The notes under the pieces were generated by a model. It ran no database searches, was not told the DNA's origin, and saw nothing but the letters and a program-made list of their open reading frames with translations. Below, piece by piece: positions 36,257 through 48,099 of a stretch of 64,000 nucleotides of DNA. Numbering within the stretch: position 1 is the first letter of the stretch; the number at the start of each line of letters is the position of its first letter. The position numbers and the translations under genes were made by a program. The stretch is from Cyclospora cayetanensis (lineage: Eukaryota; Apicomplexa; Conoidasida; Eucoccidiorida; Eimeriidae): positions 227,843-291,842 of the forward strand of contig NW_020312247.1 in assembly GCF_002999335.1 (NCBI RefSeq), given 5' to 3'.

Positions 36257-37919
36257 CGTAAACTGCGAACTTTTCGGAGGAGAGAACCATGGCTGTGTCG
36301 CAACGCCGGACGGCTTGTCAAGGGCCCATATTCAACAACGAAAAAGAGAATAAACACATAATCGTATCCGATGCAGTTAGCAACGGACATTATACACCGC
36401 AACCTACAGAACCCAGAGAAGACGCGCTTTCTCCAAGTGCAGGCAGACAGGGGCCCCCATATCAGGGGCCCCTCCGTGGAGGGGCCCCTGATATGGGATC
36501 CTAGGAAGCATGGCAGTGCGACCGAGGGAACCAGATGACGCTAGTATATCTGCTGCTCTGGGCGTAAATGCGATGAGAGCTTAAACTTTTAAAGCTAAAT
36601 TGCACGCAATTACGAGGTGTCATAATCTTAGAATGCAAATCAATGGACAGAAGATCCAGCGCACCGTACCTCATGCGTGAACTGGCGAACGCGCGATAGT
36701 ACCTCAAATTACGACGCTGAGATATTGGAATTTTCCTGTACTTGTGTAGAGGAATTTCAAATTCAAGAACCTGATGAACCACCGACCTAGACAAACTGCT
36801 CTATCTTCGTGGATGGTCATTGCAGGACCTCGATACGGCGACCTAAGTGGGCACTGCGCACAGCAGCAAAGCAAATTTTTGTATTTTAAGATGTCTTCGA
36901 GTAGACTCCAATTCGACCGTAGCCCAAGCGAGGACTGCATGTGAAGGAGAGGAGTGCGGCGAGTAGCAAGTCGCGTTTGACATAGCCGCACTCTCTGATG
37001 TCTCCCTACCAAATCGTATATAGCTGTCAATAAGCTCTCAAGACTCATCTCCCAGGGCCCTACTGCTGAGAGTTACATACGTGCCCGCGTTCATGCATAC
37101 AGCGCGCTCGACAGTCGGAAAATCACCACACAACCCCTGGAGCAAAAACCCCTTCATCGCCGGTACCAACCAATCAACCCGCTACCCCTGTCCTCTCCGT
37201 TGTATTACCAAAATCCCTTTTCCCGCACATCGCAGGAAGTGATGTTCATCTTTATTGGAACGGACAGGACGTAACAAAAAATTCATGAGACTGTGGAACA
37301 TGCACGGGCCCCCCCACAGGCACACTACGAACGTCGCGCTATCCCTGACGCCTCAAGCTGCTTGAGACAAGCCCGTATCTGCGCAATGCACGCCGAATTC
37401 AATGCCAAGATAAAGCCAAGGCTCAGGCTTCCCATAGAGCCTTTGAGGCCTTCCTGCGCTAAAGTAACCTCAGAGAGAACCAGGCAGGGGAAGCGCAGCA
37501 GGAGGGGTCGCCTTTCCCCCAGGAAGCTCCTCTCGGGGAGCACCTATGTGCCTCCTGGTTCTTGAATAAGTGACATACGGGCACCCCCTCATGAGGCCTA
37601 GATATCTAAATATGAACGTATGCATATGCCTATTTTGGGGAAACGATAAGCTGGATCGAAGTGTTCCTTCCCTCCACCCGTTTATTAAGGGGCACACGCT
37701 TTCGAAGAACGAAAAAGAAGAGACAACACCCCCTGAAGCGCCTATACGCGCGCGAAAAAGAGAATGAAAAATCACGAACACACTGACAAGTACACACACA
37801 CACACAAAGCGCATTGTCTATATGGACGTTGCGGTCTACAAGGAAGCGGTGTGGGGTTGTGTGCATGCATGGGGATGCGCCAAAAGGCGAATGCGATTTC
37901 GGAAACCCCACAACCCAAC
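36257..37919. other. Intergenic, containing a perfect inverted repeat and one possible exon
   Basis: The inverted repeat at 36456-36497 is listed separately. A minus-strand open segment at 37325-37480 encodes a plausible C-terminus (KGSMGSLSLGFILALNS, then AQIRACLKQLEASG) ending in a stop. It is preceded by a CTCTCTGAG/GTT junction, but no upstream exon could be linked. CA repeats occur near 37794-37806. Confidence 0.35.
36456..36497. repeat. Perfect inverted repeat, 20-bp arms, 2-nt spacer
   Basis: The left arm CCCATATCAGGGGCCCCTCC and the right arm GGAGGGGCCCCTGATATGGG are exact reverse complements separated by GT. The arms are themselves internally palindromic around GGGGCCCC. The repeat is intergenic, between the promoter side of the 36256 (-) gene and the 3' end of the giant gene. 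Confidence 0.97.
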
Positions 37920-40900
37920 TCATTGCTTTGCGTCGTCAGCAGACTGCACAGACAGGTCGGAGAGATAGGAAGCGTCTTCTCCGTCTAGAACACTTCCGTA
38001 GTTGCTGCTGCCTGCTGTTTCTGAAGGCACAGCACCTCCAGCAGCTCTGCCGTTGGCGCGAAAGCGTGTAATAACGCCAGTCCTCACATTTTCCATCAAC
38101 TGCCTTTGCTGTGGCGGCTGCTGCTGCTGTTGGGGGCTTATAGGAAGGCCGAAATTCAGGTCGGGGACTGAGCTGCTGCGGGGGGACTGAGAGACGGAAG
38201 GAGAGAGGGAGAGGGAGCACCGAAAGACGCGAGGAGAGGCTGCCATGCTCCGACGTGTTGCCCTCTGCTGCAATATCGACACAGGCTTGTGTGGCTGCTG
38301 CAGCAATCGCTGCCGCAGAAGCTGCTTCAGCGCGGAGACAGCTTCGATAGCGTCCTCTCCAGGTGGAAGTTTCGTCGCTGCTGCAGGAGAATAAGGAACC
38401 AGCTGGCTCATCGTGAGGGGCCCCCCTGGAAGGGCCCCATGCTGCTGCAGCGTGTCTTGAGAGGGGGAAGCACCAGCCAGCTGAGGTGTGGTGGCAGTAT
38501 GCGTGGCATCTGAGGCAACGGAATACGAACCAGAAGCAACCGCATCTTCTGACCAGCTTAAACGCTTCTGCCCTGAACGCTTCTGTCTGTATGTATGTGT
38601 GTATGTCTGTATATATGTATGAATGTCTGTTCGTCTCTCTCTCTCTCTCTTTCTCTTTGTCTCTTTCTGTCTCTCTCTCTCTACGTGACCGACTTAAGGA
38701 CTGCACTAGAGGCAATCCAAGAGCAGGCAGTTGTTTGCTGCTGCTCCTTAGGGTGCTCTTGCCAGCGAAAAGGCATTCGAAGGATGCAAAAGCAACATTA
38801 AAAAGAAGAAAACTCATGCAGTGGAGCCGATGCCTTACGCGGGAGAACATCCAGCAGTCGGAAGACTACCTTCTCGCCGCACGCGTCTTGTAGCAGAGAG
38901 ATGAGCGAGAGCAGCTGCTGCATCACAAAACAGTAGCTGTGTTGCAACAAACGGAAGGAAGAAGACGACATCCGGCGGGTACCCCCTGCAGCTCCAAGCA
39001 TCATCGAGGCTCCAAGAGAGGCTGAGAGACTGGAGACGGGAGGAGGAGCGGCAGCGGCTGCCGCTGCAGCACAAACGCAGAAACACACACAGAGAAAACG
39101 CAGCACCCTACAGGCAGGAGGAAGCAGACGCAGTGAACGGTTGCGCGTCGTCTTAAAGTTGGTCCACTATAAAAGGTGGGCAGCAAGCCTGCCCAAACAG
39201 GGAGATGCGAACGGCTAAGGGTGTCATACTCGCTTCATTCTGAGAGAGAGGCAAGGCTGAAGGCTTGCTGCTGCTGGGGATCAAGCGGCGCAAAGGAGCC
39301 AGGAGGCTGACTTGCACTCGGAGAGACAGCGCCTGCTTCTCTAGAGAGAGAGAGCGCTGTTTCTCCTGCTGCAGCTGTACAGACACCCGACACAGCGCCG
39401 TCGCAGGAACCTATCCTTACGAATCGTGTCTCGGAGGTAGATAAACAGCGCGTGCTTCTGAGATGGAAGAAATGCATTCAACATTTTAACCAAAGATCGA
39501 ATATTTGAGCAGCGTGTTGCTCCTGGGTAGCTAACCTCTGCTTGCAAGATATCCACGTAGCGAAGCTTCTGCCTTGTGTTGACGTGCGCCGCTTCGGGGT
39601 CGTGCAGCAGCAGCTGCCGCTGCTGCTGCTCTTCCCACTCCACTGCTGCCACGCGTTTGACAAGCGCTGCTGCCTCCGCCTTCAGCTGTCTGGACAGCGC
39701 GCGGTAGCAGTCAACGTCCTTCTGAAGCTCCTCCTGCTGCGCCTGCTGCAGATGCTGTGCTGCTGTTAAGTCTCGAACCTGCTGCTGCAGCTCGGCAGCA
39801 GCACGCGCGTCACGTAAAGCTGCTTGAGCAGAAGCCTGCAAAAGTGAGCACCTCCCTCCATTAAAAAAAAGCTATTGTGTATGTCTGTGTGTGTGTATGT
39901 ATGTATGTATGTATATATGTATGTATGTATGTCTCTCTCTCTGTCTGTATGTCTGTGTGTCTCTCTCTCTGTCTGTATGTCTGTGTGTGTGTATGTATTC
40001 CAGGCACGTTTATTATGTCTTTTGAGAAGCCTCAGCAGAATTTTCTCTCCCCCTCGTACCACCCGCTGTGGGAGTGTCTATACACCTTGGCCATGGTGTG
40101 GGGCCAGCCTACCTCAGCTGATGCTTTCTGCAGCTGCAAGCGTCTGTTCTCAGTGTTGAGATTTTGCATGCGTTCCGCCTGTTTGTGCAGCTCCTGTTGC
40201 AGCTCCTGCGCTGCTGCCTTGTGCTGAGCTGCTTCGTCTGCCAGTCGCTGCATTTGCTGCTGCAATGCACAGCCTTGCAAGGAACCCTCCAGGCTCGCAG
40301 CACGCAGCTCCCTCTCCTGCTGCAGCTGCTGCTGCAGCTGCATGCTGCGCTCTTGGGCAGCTCGCAGCTGCTGCTGCAGTGCCTCGTTGCGCTCTTCTAG
40401 CGGCAGCACCTGCTGCTGCTTGCCGCTGCCCTCAGCTGCTCGCAACAGCAGCTGCCGCTGCACTTCCTGAGACTCGTGCTGCTCCTGATGGAGTTGCTGT
40501 TGTAGCAAATCACGTTCTTGCTGCACTCTTTGCAGCCGCACCGTCAAGTCTCCTACAGCGACAAGCTGCTCCTCAGTATCCTGTGCCTGCAGCTTCAGTT
40601 GTTGCAGCGTGTCAGACAGCTCTAAGCCTCGTTGCTGAAGCTGCTGTTGCAACGACCTGATCTTGCTATTGGCTGCTAGCTGCTGCAGCTGCAGTTCCTG
40701 CGCCTCCTGCCGCAGCTGCTGCACCTCTTGTGTAGCTACTGAACTCTGCTCGCTGCTCTGCTGCTGTTTCTGCAGCAACTGCTGCTGCAAAAAAGCGGCA
40801 CGCTGCTTCTCCAGCTCCAGCTGCTCCTGCAAACCCTCGTGCTGGCGTTTGAGACTTGCATTTTCCTGCGTGACTCGCTTGTGCTGCTGCTCAGCGTCTT

Positions 40901-42739
40901 TGTATTGCTGCCGGAGTTGCTGCACTTGCTGCGCATGCTGCTGCTGCTGTTCCTCTTGCTGCTTCTGCAGCCGCTGCAGCTGCAGCTGCACATCCCGCAG
41001 CCTCTCACGCGCAGCGGCTGCGTCTCCTTCTTTCCCTATCAGTGCCCTCTCAGTTGCATGCAGCTGCTCCTGCAGCAGCGATGCTGTTGCGGAGGCTGTC
41101 TGAGGCTGCTGCAGTTGGCTTTGCTGCTGGTACTGCTGCAACTGCCTCTCCTGCAGCTGCAGCATTTGCCTCTGTTGCTTCAGTTGCTGCTGCGCCGCAC
41201 TGAGATCCTTGAGCGTCTCATCGTGCTGCTGCTGCAGCTCCTGCAAGGCTGCTTCTACGGCTTGCTGCTGCTGCAGCGCTTGCTCGAGAGACGCGATGCG
41301 CTGGTGATGTGTGGCAGCCTCTCGCTGCAGCTGATCCGTCTCGGCTATTTGCGCGGCAAGCTGCTCCTTAAGGTCAGCTGCCGCATGCTCCAGCAAAGTT
41401 CGCTCTTGAGTCACTTGCTGCAGCTGCTGCGCGCGCTGGTTGACTTCCTCCTGCAGCTGTCTTGTCAGCTCCGCGAGCTGCCGCTGCTCTCTTTCGGCTT
41501 CCTGCAGTGCAGCAGCAGTTTCTCTCTCACTGCGATTTGCTGAATTCTGCAACGCAGCCAGCTGCTGCTCCTGCTTCTCTCGAGCCTCCTGCGCTTGCTG
41601 CAGCTGCTGCTGCAGCACCTTGACCTTGTCCAGCTGTCTCTGCAGCTCCTGCTGATGCATGCGTGCTTGCCAATGCTGCTGCTCCGTGGCTTCTGTCGCC
41701 CTCTCCAGCATTCGCTCGAGCGCAGCTATCCGCTGCTGCTGCTGCTGCTCCTTGCGACGGTCCGCTAGCTGCAGCTGCTCGCTTCGCTGCAGCGCAGCCT
41801 TGGCTGTAGCAGCCTGCTGTTGCACTTGCTGCAGCTGCTCTTGCAGCTGCTCCGTTCGAGTCTCTCGCTCCCGCTGCTGCTGATGATAAAGACTACGCCG
41901 CAGCTGATCCTCGTCTGTCAGACTCTCCAGCTTCCTTTCGAGTTCTCCCTTCTCCTGCAGCGCTTGTCTCGTCTTTTGCTGCTGGAGTTGCAGATCCTGC
42001 TCAGCTTGCTGCAGACGTTGCAGGAGCTGCTCCACTTCCTGCAGCCGCTGCTGCTGCTGCTGCTCGACATCCTTGGTCCTCGTTCTCGCCTGCTGCAGCA
42101 GCAGCTCCAGCTCTCTGCTGCGCTGCTGCTGCTGCTGCTGCTCCTCGTACACCGCATCCAGGTCGCTCTGTAAGCGCTGCTGCTCTTCTGTCAGACGCAA
42201 CACAAGCTGCTGCTCCGAGGCTACTGCCTCCTGCTGCAAACGCATCGCAGTCTCGTGCTCCTGCTGCAGCAACTGCAGCTGCTGCTGTGTTTCCGCTGCA
42301 TCAGCACGCGCCTTCTGTACCTCACCGGTTGCTGCTTGTAGCTCGCGAGTCAGAGAAGCGCAACGGGCAGTCCATCTCCCTCTCGAGTCTTCGAGAGACT
42401 TCTCAGAGACGTCCACCTCCTCCAGCTGCTGCTGCAGCTGCTGCAGCAGCCGTTGCTGCTGCAGTTCGCGCCGCTGAGTCGCATGCAGCGCTTCGACTGC
42501 AGCGGCAAGCTCCTCCTTGGTCCTTGCATGCTGCTGCTGCATTAGGCGAAGCTGCTGCAGCTCCTGCTGCTGTTGCTCCTGCTGCACCTGCTGCTTCAGG
42601 AGCAGCTTCTGCTGGTGCTGCTCCCTTTCCGCTGCTTGACGCTGATCTGTTGCCAGCTTCTCGCTAAGCTGCTTGACTTGCGCCTCCGCTGCAACAACCT
42701 CCTGGTGCGTCTGCAAGAGTTCCTTCTGCAGCTGCTCGA

Positions 42740-42782
<43 letters not shown>

Positions 42783-45700
42783 AGTGCGCCTAGCCTGCTG
42801 AAGGACTTGTTCTAACTCGGAAACTTCTGCCTTCAGCGCAGTCTCCGACTGCTGCGCTTCTCGCAGCAGTCGCTGCTGCTGCTCCAGCTGCTGCTGCACT
42901 CGTGCAACGACCCTTTGCTGCTGCTCTAGCTCCTCGCCTGCGCTTCGTCTCGCCTGTCTCTGCATGCTCTGCTGCTCCTGCTGCTGCTTCTGCAGCTGCT
43001 CCAGCGCTTCGCGGTGCTTCTGCTCCTCCTGCGTCTTCTGCTGCAGCTGCAGCTGGAGCTGCAAACACTGCTGCTGCAGCTCCAGTGTTGCTTCCCGCTG
43101 TTCTTGCAGCAAGTTGCCATGCTGCTGCAGCTGCTGCTTCAGCACACTGCTGCTGTCACTGCTGCGTTGCTCCGCGGCAGCAAGCTCTGCTTCCAGAAGC
43201 TCACAACGAGCACTGGCTGCCCTTGCATCCCTCTCCAGCTGCTGCGTGAGCTGTTTGGTCTGTTGCAGCTCCTGCTGCTGTGTCTCTGCATCCTTCTGCA
43301 ATGCCTCATAGCGACTCCGCAGCGCCTGATAGTCCGTATCCGCTATTTCCTTCGCCGCTTGATGCTGCCGCACGAGGAATTCCGCCTGCTGCACTTGCTG
43401 CTGCAGCTGCTCCTGCTGCAGCTGCTGCTGCAACACTGCCCCCAACAGCTCTTCCTTCTGCTGCTCTGCTGCAGCAATCGACCCTTGCTGCTGATAGTAT
43501 TGCGCCTCTATCTCGCGCAGCCGCAAACGCAACGAGTCCGCCTCCTCCCTGAGCTGCTGAACAAGTTGCTGCTGTAACTCATCCTGCTGCTTCCTCTGCG
43601 TGTGCCTAGACTGGTGCAGCAGCTGCTGCTGCACTGCAGCGTCTTGCTGCTGTTGCAGCTGCTGCCGCAGTTCGCTGCTTTCCTGCCAAGCTCGCTGGAG
43701 CTGCTGCTCTGTAGCCTCAAGCTGCATGCGGTAGTCGTTGCACCGCTGCTGCACGAGCGCAACACCAAGCTGCTGCTGCTGCTGATTTTGCTGGCGCTGC
43801 AGCAGCTGCAGCACAGATCCTCGCTGCAGTTCGCTTGCACGCAGCTGCTGCTGAAGCTGCCGCAGCGACTCCCGTAGCACCAAGACTTCCTGCTGAAGCG
43901 CTGCTCTGTGGCTTGCACCAAGGAGGTGCTCATCTCGTGTTGTAGCCTTGCTCAGCTGCTTCTGCAGCTCCGTGCAAGTCTGCTGCAGCTGCTGCAGCTG
44001 CTGCTCCTGCTCCTTCTGCTGCGCGAACGTAGCATCGCATGTTGCAATCAGCCGCTCCTCATTTACCGCCATGGCTTCCTGCTGCTGTGCAGACACCCGA
44101 AGCTGCTCTCGCAGCTGCAGCAGCTCGCGCTGCTGCTGCAGCAAGTTCTCCATCTGCTTCTTTTTTGCCTCATTCGACTGCTGCAGCAGCTCCTGCAGCG
44201 TTTCCAGTTGCTTTTGCTGCTGCTTTTGTTGCATTCGAGAAACAGGCGCACTCTCCTCGGATGTCTGATGCTGCTGCTGCTGCAGCGCTGCCTCCCTCTG
44301 CTGCAGCACAGCCACCGTGTCATTAGCCCGTGCCAGAGAATGCTCTGTTGCCTGAAGCGCTGTCTTCAGAGATGCTATTTGCTGCTTGTCTTGCTGCTGC
44401 TTCAGCTGCGCTTCGTGCTCGAGCTGCTGCTGCTTCAACTGAGCCTCAGCAGCAGCAACTGCCTGTTGCTGCTGAGCAACCTCTCTTGCCGCCTCTGCTG
44501 CTTCGACGCGCTGCTCCAGCATGTGCTGATCCAGCTGCGCAGCCTTGGCCTTTTGTTGCAACACCTGCATGCGGCGCGTGGCTTCTTCCGCCTTTTCCTT
44601 GTACTGCAACAGCATCTGCTGGTGCTGCTGCTGCTGCTCTTGCAGCTCCTGCTGCGCAGCCGCAGCAGCCTGCTGATGCAGCGCCGCCTCCTGCTGCAGC
44701 ACACGACATCTGCCCTCCACGCGCTGCATCTGCTGCTGCAGCGCAAGTCTTTCTGCCTCTCCGTTGGTCTCAAGGCTCCGCAACAGTGCCTCCAGTTGCT
44801 GCCGCTGCTGCTGCTCCTGCTGCAGCATGAGCCGTGCTTGCTGATCTCTGACGGCTGCTGCAGCAAGCGCCTCCTGCTGCTCTTGCACAGCCTGCTGCTG
44901 CTGCTGCTGCCGTCTCCGCACAGCGAGCAACTGCTCGCGCATCCCTTGCGCGTCTGCTGTCTCTACAGCCTTTTCGTGCTCGACTCGTCTCAGCTGCCTC
45001 CTTAAATCCGATGCTTCCGTCTGTGCCTGCTGCAGGAGCAAACTCTGCTGCTGCTGCTGCTCCGTAAGAGTGCTGCTCTTCAAGAGTTGGAACTGCTGTT
45101 GTTGCTGCTGCCGCAGATACGCGACTTCCTTGTCGGCCTGTTGCAGCTGCTGCTGCAGCAGCAGCAGCTGCTGCTGCTGCTCTCTACTCCGCCGCTGCAG
45201 CACCGATTCGACTGCAGGAAGCTGCTGCGCCGAAAAAGTGCTTTCACTTGCGTCCAGCAGCGGCTGCTGCTGCTGGGGAGGCTGCTGCATCCGCGACTCC
45301 TGCAGGAGCACCTGCTGCTGCTGCAAGAGCACCTGCTGCTGCTGCTCCATCCGTTGCAGGAGCTCTCTTACAGTGTCGGATATCACAGCAAGGTCGTTCT
45401 GGAAGGCTGCTTGCTGAGAAAACGGGAAGGTAGAACTCTGCGGCTGCTTCAGCTGCGACTGCTGCAGCTGCGACTGCTGCAGCTGCGACTGCTGCAGCTG
45501 CAACTGCAGCTCTCGGGTGTAGGCGTCGAATTGAGCTGATATCTGCTGGAGCTGCTGTACATCCTGCTGCTGCAAATCCAGCTGCTGCTGAAGACGTTGT
45601 GCCTTTTGCTGCGCTCTCCGCGTCTGAGCCTCCTGCTGATGCAGCTGCGTTAGTGCCTCATTAAGCTTTGCTGCATCTTCCTGCTGCTGCTGCTGCAGCT

Positions 45701-48063
45701 GCTGCTGGTGCTGCAGCAGCTTGGTGTTGCCTTGATGGGCTGCTTGTAGCATCGCTCTCAACTCTTCTACCTCTGCCTGCATGGATGCGAGGGATGCAAC
45801 GTACTCCGGCTGTTGCTGCAGCGGCTGGAGCTGGTCCTGTTGTTGTTGCTGCTGCTGCTGCAGCCGCTGCTGCTGCTGCAACACCAGCTGCTGCTGCTGC
45901 TGATGGAAAGAAGACAAGACGCTGTATTTAGACTCCATTGCGGCAAGCCGTGCAGTCGTTCGCGCTGCCTCCTGCTGCTGCTGAAGCAGCTGTTGCTGTG
46001 CCATTTCTGCTGCTGCAGCGAATTGAGCAGCACGGGCAGTCTCCGCTGCAAGGCGTTCTTGCAGATCTGCTACCTCCTCGGCAGCTGCTGCTGCTTGCTG
46101 CTGCTGCAGCAGCAGCTGCTGCTGCGTAACAACCTCCGCCTCCAGCTGCACTCGACTAACCGCTAGTTCCTCACTGAGCTGCTGCCGTTCGAGCTGCTCA
46201 CGCTGCAGGAGCACCTGCTGTTGTTGCTGCTGCTGCTGCAGCTGCTGCTGCAGATCCGAGACTTGTTGACGCTTAGCCGCCAACTGCTGCTCAGCAGACT
46301 CCGCGCGGCTATTCCAATAGGCAAGCTCGCGCTGGTGTTGCTGCTGCTGCACCTGCTGCATGCGCAGCTGGTGCTCCACCTCTCTGAGCTGCCGCTGCTG
46401 CTGCAAAAACTTTTGCTGCTGCTCCTCTTCGAACATCTGAGACTGCTGCAGCAGGGCACCTGTGGACCCTTTTCTCTGCACTTCCAGCAACTCCACTTCT
46501 TGCTTTAAATTATCGTTTGCTGCAGTTGCAAGCTGCAGCTGCTGCTGCAGCTCCTGCTGTGTCGCTTCCCACTCACTCTTCTGCTGCTGCCATTGCTGCT
46601 GCTGGCGCTTCTCAAGCTCTTGCTGCTGCGCATCCTTATACTCCAGCTGCCGCTTCAAGTGCTGCTGCTGCTGTTGCTGCTGCCTCAACTGCTCCTCTAG
46701 TCTGCCTACATGAGCTTGCAGCTGCTCTTTTGCCGCCTCTAAGGCGTCCCTCTGTCGACTCACCCTTGCAAGTTGGGGATCTGCTGCAGCAGTCGCAACT
46801 TGCTGCAATCTGTGCATTTGCTGCTTTGTTTCTGTTGCACCTGTGAGCTGCTGGCGGCTTTCCTCCTTTGCCTTATGCTGCTCCTCCAGACGGTTCTGCA
46901 GACTGTCGCACTGCTTCCTAAGATCTTGAATCTGACCATCCTTGTCTTTAACGGCCTCCTGCGCCATCCGCAGCTCTACTTCCAGCTGTTGTTGCTGCTG
47001 CTGCTGCTGCTTATCCATCTCCTCCAGCAGAAGCTGCTGAGACGCTCTGTATTGCTCTTGCTGCTCTTCCCTTGCCACTGCTGCTGCGTCTGCCGCTTGC
47101 ATCTGCTGCTGCAGCGAAGCGATTTGCCGCTCTTGAAGCCTGAGCTGCCGATTCAGGGCTCGTTTATCCTGCTCCAACCGATCTTTCTCCGCCCTTAGCT
47201 GCTGCTGCTGCTGGTGCTGTTGGGAATGCCACTGCTGCTGCTGCTGCTGCAGCAGCTTGCGCTGCTGTGCAGCCTCCTGCAATTCCGGCAGCTGCTGCAG
47301 CTGCTCTTCAAGCTGCTTGTTTTGCTGCTGCAGCGTGTTTACCGCTGCTTCAGCTGCAGACAGCTGCGCACTCAGCCTATCCTGAGCCAGTGCAGCTTCT
47401 TGCAGTTGTTGCAGCAATTCATCCTTGGCGACTGCAAGCGTGCGAGCTTCTGTCTGCTGCTGCTGCAGCTGCTGTCGCACCTGCTGCAGCTGGATGTACA
47501 GCTCATCTCTCCGCTGCTCCGCTGCTGCCGCTGACTTGCGGTGCAACTCAACTTCTTGAGCCATGGACTGCTGCTCATGCTGCTGCTGCTGCTCCGCAAG
47601 TTGCATCTGCTGCTCGAGCTCGCTGGCGTGTTGCTGCAGCTGGTCAGCTTTCTGCAGTTCTTTCTGATAGGCTTCCTGTAAGCGCTGTAGTTCAGCTGTC
47701 TGCGTTGCAGCTGATGCAGCAGCCTCTTCGGCTTGCCTAGCGAGCTCACTGACGTGCTGCTGTTGCTGCTGCAGGCTTTGCCGCAGTTCTTGCTGCTTAC
47801 TCGCATGCTCCTGCTGCTGCTCCTGCTGCTGCTGCTGCAGCTGCGCGCATTGGTGTTGCAGTTCCTCCAATGTCTGCTGCTGCTGCTGCTGTAGTTGCTG
47901 CGCATGACGCTGCTCCGCCTCTGCCTCTGCCTTCTGCTTTTGCAGTTCCTTAGTTGCTGCTGTTTTCTGCTGGTGAAGCTGCTGCTGCAGCGTACAGCAC
48001 TCTTCATGCCTCGAGGTTGCTAGCTGCCTCTGCCTGTCGAGCTGCTGTTGCAGGTGCTGGAGC

Positions 48064-48099
<36 letters not shown>

